Source: Paraglaciecola arctica
GTDB lineage: Bacteria; Pseudomonadota; Gammaproteobacteria; Enterobacterales; Alteromonadaceae
Reading direction: 5' to 3'
Assembly: GCF_018861065.1 (NCBI RefSeq)
Contig: NZ_JAHKQO010000034.1
Location: 9,614 to 73,613, forward strand
DNA length: 64,000 nt
Below the pieces are notes generated by a model. That model ran no database searches, was not told where the DNA came from, and worked only from the letters and a program-made list of their open reading frames with translations. Position 1 is the stretch's first letter. Every line of letters starts with the position of its first letter. The translations under genes and the position numbers were made by a program. This document shows, piece by piece, positions 59,423 through 64,000 of this stretch.

Positions 59423-61146
59423 TCTGGATGTCCTTCAATGGCCTGCTTTTCTAGCGTTTTTCTTTTGTTTAATCGGTTAACAAAATTTGTCTCGATATTT
59501 TTTTTAGGAACATCTGTAAGCACTAGCGGCTCAGTCTGTTCTTCTTCACAACCAGAAACTAAAGATTGCTTTAAGTAAGGCCACTTGAGCTTGTATATAT
59601 TTTTTAATCCCCCAATAAATAGAAAACCCTCAACTCCAGTTTTATCAGCCGAAGGCAAATTAACGATTTCTTCTCGCGATACAACTGGTCGATCATGATA
59701 CTGGGTTGAAATAGATATTCTCTGGTCTTCACTTAGACTTTGATTGAGTGTCAGCACTCGTTGCTGGCCAAGGAGATCTGAAACTTTTTGTGCAGATGGT
59801 CCAGAGGCCCCAAGTCTCATCACAATAACAGTTCGAAAAAGTGATAGAATCGTATCTGTAATGTTTTCGCCGTAACATTCGTATAATTGGCTGATATCTT
59901 GCGTTGATGCTACGGTTCTACCGCCCTTCGATCTTGATAGCGTCAACCAACGAATCAATGATGGGTTTTTGGGAAGGTTGCCAAGTTCATCAAGTAACAA
60001 CCAAAACATCTCATCTTTGGAGTCATTTTGATTAAGCCATCTCTCAATAAGCAAAGTGATCAGAGAATTGCAAACTGCTTTAGTAATGTCTGGGGACATG
60101 TAGTTGGGACGGAAGAATACATGAGTTTTAATCGACTTTTTGTTTATTAAGTCTGAAATAGACCAGATATTTTTGGCTGTCTTTTGCATTTCTGCCATTT
60201 CATCGAGCCAGAAAAGTTTAGTACTTAACACTGAGCGGATGGACTGAGTTGTTTTCGTTCCGGGTTCGACTAATGTTGCAGCTGATTTTGATACAGTAGC
60301 TAAGAGCGACTTTAATTCCTGTTCAGTACTAAATAGTTTTTGTGATAAATCGCACCATGACCAAGGTTTTCGTGACTCAATGAGGAATATAATTACGTTC
60401 TTTAAAATTTGTCTAGCGGAGTCTGTGAAAAAACGTTGGTTTTCGTTCTCTTGTTCGATAAATGCTTGAGATACGAGAGCTGCGTCATTCTTTGTGGTTA
60501 TATCTCTGCCTATATTCCAGAAATATTCAGAATTATGAATTAGTTTCAGACATACGGCTGAACTAGTGTTAAATGTTGCTTGGTATTCCCCTTTTTCATC
60601 ATAAGTAAAAGATCTTACTGGTAGAGCATATATTTGTTGCACAATTGGTTTAATAATAGTGCTTTTGCCCGCACCAGATTGCCCCTGCAAAAATATTGAA
60701 CCTGCTGCAATTTGTTCTGTTATGCGTATCTCTGGATGGATTTTGATGGATAGGCTGCTAGGCTCTTTCTTGACCTTCTTTTTTACATCTCGAATTGCAA
60801 CGCTTTTTTCAAGAAGTTTAGGACCGCTGATGTATGCATAGTCGGTAAGCTTCCCTTGATTAACAAGTTTTTGTATTCTTAGGGTAGCGATAAACAGAAC
60901 CATTCCCAAAAAAACGCAGATAAACATACCAATCATTTCAACTGGAATTTTCAAGGTTGATAAAAAGGGAAGGTGACGGGCTACTCTTTCAACATGTAAT
61001 CCAACAGTACTAAAAACTGACCAATTAATCATAATTGAATGCGGGATCTGGGCGAACAAGATAGTCACTGCTGCCGATATGATGACAATTAGTACGAGTA
61101 CGCCCATATAAAATGAATGTGAGAAAGACTTCAGATTATTTTTCAC
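59416..61146 (-). CDS. VirD4/TraD-type coupling protein
   Basis: The 576-aa inner-membrane ATPase has two N-terminal transmembrane helices (about 12-33 and 72-90), Walker A GQSGAGKS (155-162) and Walker B FWLLLDELGN. A TrwB-like segment LTLSRSKGGRTVASTQDISQ follows. It couples the relaxase-DNA complex to a type IV secretion channel. No channel genes are on this element, so it must borrow the channel of a helper plasmid or ICE. Confidence 0.9.
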   Translation of the reverse strand: MKNNLKSFSHSFYMGVLVLIVIISAAVTILFAQIPHSIMINWSVFSTVGLHVERVARHLPFLSTLKIPVEMIGMFICVFLGMVLFIATLRIQKLVNQGKLTDYAYISGPKLLEKSVAIRDVKKKVKKEPSSLSIKIHPEIRITEQIAAGSIFLQGQSGAGKSTIIKPIVQQIYALPVRSFTYDEKGEYQATFNTSSAVCLKLIHNSEYFWNIGRDITTKNDAALVSQAFIEQENENQRFFTDSARQILKNVIIFLIESRKPWSWCDLSQKLFSTEQELKSLLATVSKSAATLVEPGTKTTQSIRSVLSTKLFWLDEMAEMQKTAKNIWSISDLINKKSIKTHVFFRPNYMSPDITKAVCNSLITLLIERWLNQNDSKDEMFWLLLDELGNLPKNPSLIRWLTLSRSKGGRTVASTQDISQLYECYGENITDTILSLFRTVIVMRLGASGPSAQKVSDLLGQQRVLTLNQSLSEDQRISISTQYHDRPVVSREEIVNLPSADKTGVEGFLFIGGLKNIYKLKWPYLKQSLVSGCEEEQTEPLVLTDVPKKNIETNFVNRLNKRKTLEKQAIEGHPEC

Positions 61147-61444
61147 GTTTCACCCCGTTTTTACTAATATCTACAAAACGAGCTTCTGCTTCCAAGATTT
61201 GTTCATCATTCAGGCCAGCAACCGCGCAAGTCATGTTGAAAATGACCCGTTTTAGTCGAGCCTCAGTCAGCCGCATAATCTCTTTTGTAGTGAGAAACTG
61301 ATCAGCGACATCAAACCGTTCTTTTGCTTCATCAGATATTGAGATACCTTTAGACTCCGCTGCATTTTTAAGCTTGTCATATTTCTCAGGTGCAAGGCGC
61401 ATACTGAGTTGTTTTGAAGCTGGTGTTTTCATTTTATTTGTCAT
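61136..61444 (-). CDS. mobilization accessory protein (TraM/MobC-like)
   Basis: The 102-aa protein has an N-terminal ribbon-helix-helix-like segment (QLSMRLAPEKYDKLKNAAES) and a helical C-terminus. Position upstream of the coupling protein, with an 11-nt overlap, suggests it binds oriT and recruits the relaxase. The family assignment rests on context and the short RHH-like pattern. Confidence 0.6.
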   Translation of the reverse strand: MTNKMKTPASKQLSMRLAPEKYDKLKNAAESKGISISDEAKERFDVADQFLTTKEIMRLTEARLKRVIFNMTCAVAGLNDEQILEAEARFVDISKNGVKREK

Positions 61445-61913
61445 GACGACCTCCTGTTTTCATTGAAACCACTCGAACAGCCTTTTGTTTGAGATATTTG
61501 GCCATTGAATTGAAACCAATGAATAAACCATCTATCGCCTTAACGACTAGTGGGCTACTAATGGTTTCGATTGAATTGGCGGGAGCATCATAGATGCGTA
61601 ACGTGTCCAAAATATTTTTGGAGGAGAACACAATGTGTTCCTGTTTTGGAATTTCTTGTTGAGCAAAGATATCGACGCATAAGCGCTCATCTTCAGTTAA
61701 GCTGCTATAACTCATAAAACCTTTTTGTTGGGTGATATGAGATATAGCGTTTGAAAAACATCTGATACAGTTGCTGTTGTTTACTTCGTTAATTGCAAAT
61801 GCGAGCAGGCTAGTAAGCTCATCACGAAGATAATCTGGAAAAAAATCTAACTCATCAGAAAACCTTTTCTCTAGAAGTCCGATTTGATTTTCTCTGTTAA
61901 TAAAATAATTCAT
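61434..61913 (-). CDS. hypothetical protein in mobilization operon
   Basis: The 159-aa protein is not recognised. It is predicted soluble and helical, with a pair of cysteines (NSNCIRCFSN) and a basic C-terminus (KQKAVRVVSMKTGGRHDK). It overlaps the mobilization accessory gene by 11 nt and follows AlpA by 9 bp, so it is part of the same leftward transfer operon. A role in transfer control is plausible but not shown. Confidence 0.6.
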   Translation of the reverse strand: MNYFINRENQIGLLEKRFSDELDFFPDYLRDELTSLLAFAINEVNNSNCIRCFSNAISHITQQKGFMSYSSLTEDERLCVDIFAQQEIPKQEHIVFSSKNILDTLRIYDAPANSIETISSPLVVKAIDGLFIGFNSMAKYLKQKAVRVVSMKTGGRHDK

Positions 61914-61922
61914 ATTAAGTCC

Positions 61923-62114
61923 TTATTGAGTTTGAGTTGAGGTTCTTGTGTCTAAAAACTGGTCAAGCTCTTCTCTTCTGTAGAAGACTTTTCGACCTAC
62001 TTTAATAAAAGGGAGGCCATAACGACCTGTGGTTGCCCAAACAGAGAGTGTTTGGGGTTTGACTGATATGTAATCAGCAGCTTCATTTCGATTTAATAGT
62101 TCTGGTTTTTTCAT
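61923..62114 (-). CDS. AlpA-family HTH regulator / excisionase
   Basis: The 63-aa winged-helix protein has LNRNEAADYISVKPQTLSVW and FIKVGRKVFYRREELDQFL. AlpA-type proteins activate integrase expression or direct excision. It heads the leftward transfer operon and is divergent from the unknown gene at 62185 over about 70 bp. It is the most likely recombination directionality factor of the element. Confidence 0.85.
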   Translation of the reverse strand: MKKPELLNRNEAADYISVKPQTLSVWATTGRYGLPFIKVGRKVFYRREELDQFLDTRTSTQTQ

Positions 62115-62184
62115 AAAAATTACCTTTGGTAGTAGAAATTGATTACATGCTATAAATTTTGATGTAACCTATCTAGTGATTAAT

Positions 62185-63351
62185 ATGAAAAGGTGTGGAC
62201 ATTTGGTGGCCGTTGAACTATTTACAAATAAAAAACAAAAGGAAAGAGATGGGATTAAAAGTCCTCGGGACAGAGTTGCATCGATAGTTTCGGAGCTAGA
62301 ACAGGAGGTAGCTGGTGAAGTCGATAGTGACTTTTGTCGAGATCTTCAGATGCTATCAAGTGAAGTTCGGAAAAAGGGGGTACTGCACTGTCATTCAAGC
62401 GAGGAGGAGAAATACGCATTTGGTCGTCAGAGCTGCTGGGTTTATGCCTCAACCTACTTGGACCATCACTTTCATCAAGCAATGGAGTTTTGCCAGCTTT
62501 TAGTTGGGGATGAGATAACACTTCGTCATCCATCTCAACAGTTGAAGTCTGACTACAGTTTTGATTATTGGCATCAACGAGTAGAAGAAAATGTAAAAAA
62601 ACTAACATCAGCGGGATTAAGCGTTGTAGCAAAAAAGCTGGATATCATCCGTTTAATCTCGTCTTGCATGAACACTACATCGATCGAGGGGGAAATTTAT
62701 TATTGCCGTTATTGTTTCAGACGTGTTCCGACAAAGAATAATTGTAGGTATCACATGGCGGTTGGTGATGACTTCTATCTAGAAGTGAAAAAGCCAAGTT
62801 CATTTTTAAAAGAGAACGGATGGAAGTGGATTTTAAGACAAAGAGGTATCAGAGGAATAATTGGCGAGTATCCTTTTAATCACAGCTATTTTCGGGAAGC
62901 AGGAGAAATTCCTAAGCTAATTCATCAGGGAAATTGGAGTTTTACATCTGAGCTATTACAAAAGCTGTTTGATACTGAGCTAAATTATCTTCGAGGTTTC
63001 TTAGTCATAAAAATGTTCAAACAACAGAACCAAGCATTGTTTCCGCTCAATACAAATTTCTCTAGTTATCCCGCATTTGTCAGGTGGCTATACAGTAAAG
63101 AGATAATGGATAACCCTTACGAGGACTCTTTGTCAGCCTTTTGGTTAATGAATGCGCTTTTTGCTGCTAATGAAAGGTTAAAAGCTGAGAAAAAGTTGAC
63201 AGAACATACGGATCAACTGAAACAAGCTACTGAGGAAAGGAACGTAAAGATTTTTCAGCGTCGTGCAGAAGGGGCAAGCTATCGAAAAATTGCAGCTTCA
63301 CTTGATATTAGCAAAAGCTTAGTATGCAAAGTTTTATCTAGTCGAAACTAA
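62185..63351 (+). CDS. unknown protein with zinc-finger-like motif and C-terminal HTH
   Basis: The protein is about 388 aa and not assigned to a family. A central CRYCFRRVPTKNNCRYH motif (about residue 180) could bind zinc. The last 40 residues form a resolvase-like helix-turn-helix (GASYRKIAASLDISKSLVCK). It is the only rightward gene of the right half and ends 14 bp before the CCA end of the replacement tRNA, on the opposite strand. I choose ATG 62185; GTG 62176 is also in frame. It could regulate transfer or the element's tRNA region. Confidence 0.6.
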   Translation: MKRCGHLVAVELFTNKKQKERDGIKSPRDRVASIVSELEQEVAGEVDSDFCRDLQMLSSEVRKKGVLHCHSSEEEKYAFGRQSCWVYASTYLDHHFHQAMEFCQLLVGDEITLRHPSQQLKSDYSFDYWHQRVEENVKKLTSAGLSVVAKKLDIIRLISSCMNTTSIEGEIYYCRYCFRRVPTKNNCRYHMAVGDDFYLEVKKPSSFLKENGWKWILRQRGIRGIIGEYPFNHSYFREAGEIPKLIHQGNWSFTSELLQKLFDTELNYLRGFLVIKMFKQQNQALFPLNTNFSSYPAFVRWLYSKEIMDNPYEDSLSAFWLMNALFAANERLKAEKKLTEHTDQLKQATEERNVKIFQRRAEGASYRKIAASLDISKSLVCKVLSSRN

Positions 63352-63365
63352 ATAGAGTTTGGAAA

Positions 63366-63683
63366 TGGTGGCCCCTCCCTGACTCGAACAGGGGACCTAA
63401 CGATTCTGCTTCTCCTATACTTTCGTATAGGCATGGACTATATCATCACCCCCGGAGAACGGTAGGGTGTCGGACGCTAGTGATGTTTTACACAGCAAGA
63501 ACGTGCTGAACCATCTAGTCTCTGAACCTTCCTAAGACGCTTCTTAGGCTTGGCTGCTGATTGGCATGTTTCGTGAAAAACGAAGCTTTCCAGCAATTCA
63601 TCCGATTTTCCGTATAACATTACTGTTATAGGTCACAATTTTACTTATGAGTCGTGTGCTCTAACCAACTGAGCTAAGGGGCC
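63366..63683 (-). tRNA. tRNA-Ile(CAU) interrupted by a group I intron
   Basis: The 5' exon (63683-63647, 37 nt) and 3' exon (63405-63366, 40 nt) join to a 77-nt tRNA with CCA encoded. The acceptor is GGCCCCT/AGGGGCC, the T-stem CCCTG/CAGGG and the anticodon loop CTCATAA. C4-G69 and C5-G68 favour the minor isoleucine tRNA (lysidine-modified) over elongator Met. Base 27-43 is a C-U mismatch, so the anticodon stem has four pairs. The intron lies right after the CAU anticodon. The gene sits inside the element's right end, downstream of the host tRNA promoter. Confidence 0.9.
63406..63646 (-). ncRNA. group I self-splicing intron (IC3-like, 241 nt)
   Basis: All conserved elements are visible on the minus strand. 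The guide GUGA pairs with exon UCAU, giving a U-G at the 5' site. P2 is TATAAC/GTTATA and P3 is TGAATT/GGTTCA. The P and Q elements are AATTGCTGGAAA (63587-63598) and AATCAGCAGCC (63552-63562). P6 is CCTAAGA/TCTTAGG. The R element is GGTTCAGAGACTAGATGG (63511-63528) and the S element GATATAGTCC (63435-63444), forming P7 GACTA/TAGTC. P9 CCTATAC/GTATAGG has a GAAA loop, and the last base is G. No homing endonuclease ORF. Same exon position as the Azoarcus tRNA-Ile intron. Confidence 0.92.
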
Positions 63684-63701
63684 ATTTCCAATGGCGTGTA
63701 A

Positions 63702-63721
63702 TGTAGCACATTTGTAGCACG
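63702..63721. repeat. right integrase arm-type site
   Basis: TGTAGCACATTTGTAGCACG matches the left arm site (41271-41290) with one mismatch. It lies 80 bp inside the attR core and outside the replacement tRNA. This places the tRNA within the element. Confidence 0.6.
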
Positions 63722-63800
63722 AACATTACACTAGTAATTCAATTTATTTTAAGCGATTGAATAAAAACGCTTTATTTCTACTTTCTATGCAACCCTTATC

Positions 63801-63811
63801 CGATTATGAGT
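63801..63811. repeat. attR core
   Basis: CGATTATGAGT is identical to the attL core and located in the orphan tRNA 5' half at the anticodon loop. Confidence 0.75.
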
Positions 63812-63842
63812 CGTATGCTCTAACCAACTGAGCTAAAGGGCC
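63801..63842 (-). pseudogene. 5' half of split host tRNA-Ile(CAU)
   Basis: The 42-nt fragment runs from the acceptor GGCCCTT through D-arm and anticodon loop, then changes abruptly to GATAAGGG instead of the tRNA 3' half. Its acceptor strand pairs perfectly with the fragment at 41086. The normal mechanism, in which the element restores the tRNA 3' end, has not been used here. Confidence 0.85.
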
Positions 63843-63885
63843 ATTTTCATTTCTATGTGCTTTCAGTCCTAAGTGGCCTAAAAGC

Positions 63886-63921
63886 GACGCGCAGTATAAG
63901 CAGTTTTTTGGGACTTGTCAT
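63886..63921 (-). promoter_or_regulatory. stringent-type tRNA promoter
   Basis: On the minus strand the -35 is ATGACA (63916-63921), the spacer is 17 bp, and the -10 is TATACT (63893-63898), followed by the GC-rich discriminator GCGCG. It lies about 45 nt upstream of the orphan 5' half, and transcription would continue into the replacement tRNA 160 nt further on. No comparably good promoter is seen in 63684-63800. Confidence 0.65.
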
Positions 63922-64000
63922 CACTTTGACACCTCTGAAAGTGCAAGAAATAGCAATTTATAATTCAACTGCTTAATAATTGTGCGTTAATGTTGTTGCT

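Larger units (their letters stand above)
41121..63811. mobile_element. integrative mobilizable element in tRNA-Ile(CAU) anticodon loop
   Basis: The 22.7-kb element is bounded by the 11-bp direct repeat CGATTATGAGT (41121-41131 and 63801-63811) that lies in the tRNA anticodon loop. The integrase is 165 bp inside the left end. AlpA, mobilization protein, coupling protein, MobF relaxase and ArdA are on the right. No mating-pair-formation genes are present, so it should need a helper conjugative system. Cargo is a helicase/methyltransferase/nuclease set and a ThiC-like cassette. Near-identical 20-bp arm sites flank both ends. A replacement tRNA with a group I intron sits inside the right end. Confidence 0.8.

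Noticed and set aside
41126-63365. Classical reading: element bounded by the 40-bp tRNA 3'-half repeats 41086-41125 and 63366-63405, with the intron tRNA as the host gene
   Set aside because: These repeats differ at two positions, while the outer 11-bp cores are identical. The acceptor strands of 41086 and 63842 match each other exactly, arm sites lie outside the intron tRNA, and the orphan 5' half would remain unexplained. It stays as the main alternative.
63366-63683. Elongator tRNA-Met(CAU)
   Set aside because: The acceptor stem GGCCCCT with C4-G69 and C5-G68 fits the lysidine-type isoleucine tRNA better; not fully excluded.

Overview
The window is AT-rich gammaproteobacterial DNA. The gene content (TonB receptor, VC_2705-type sodium symporter with its small subunit, GMC and CehA/McbA-type periplasmic proteins, a PEP-CTERM-like protein) suggests a marine Alteromonadales such as Glaciecola/Paraglaciecola/Alteromonas. 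That is an inference; no rRNA or marker gene is present to prove it.

Region 1 (about 1-30.9 kb) is a catabolic gene cluster. It holds an acyl-CoA ligase, two TetR-family regulators, a TonB-dependent receptor, a sodium/solute symporter pair, and a long leftward run (OYE/dienoyl-CoA-reductase-like flavoenzyme, two CehA/McbA PHP-type hydrolases, a TIM-barrel protein, a gluconate-dehydrogenase-subunit-3-like protein and a GMC oxidoreductase). A rightward run follows: alpha/beta hydrolase, SLC13 transporter, SDR, BKACE, hydantoinase A and B, second SDR, acyl-CoA dehydrogenase. Together these look like uptake and stepwise breakdown of an unidentified organic compound that ends in CoA thioesters. 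Several promoters here share a C-run/G-run motif that may be a common operator.

Region 2 (31-37 kb) holds an EF-hand protein, a DUF3365-type haem protein and a compact four-gene cassette: LysM + peptidoglycan-binding protein, second peptidoglycan-binding protein, HELGH metallopeptidase and a HEAT-like protein. None of the cassette proteins has a recognisable signal peptide.

Region 3 (37.4-41.1 kb) is a decayed zone bounded by two copies of a tRNA-Ile(CAU) 3' half. It contains a broken IS30-family element, a DUF2306-like membrane protein and a PEP-CTERM-like protein.

Region 4 (41.12-63.81 kb) is a 22.7-kb integrative mobilizable element. Its tyrosine integrase is at the left end. MobF relaxase, VirD4-type coupling protein, a mobilization accessory protein, AlpA and ArdA lie to the right. 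The cargo is one leftward gene run: an HTH protein, SNF2-type helicase, DNA methyltransferase and type III-like Res nuclease, then a tightly packed cassette of ThiC-like radical-SAM enzyme, nucleotidyltransferase, membrane-anchored PRTase-like protein and SAM methyltransferase. The last four form an unfamiliar system. The element has inserted inside the anticodon loop of a host tRNA-Ile(CAU) gene: the 3' half is at 41.09 kb and the 5' half, with its promoter, is at 63.80 kb. Just inside its right end it carries a complete replacement tRNA-Ile(CAU) gene interrupted by a 241-nt group I intron. The intron sits in the middle of the 11-bp attachment core. This suggests that the element breaks the host tRNA, supplies a substitute from the host promoter, and uses the intron to keep the substitute from being an integration target.
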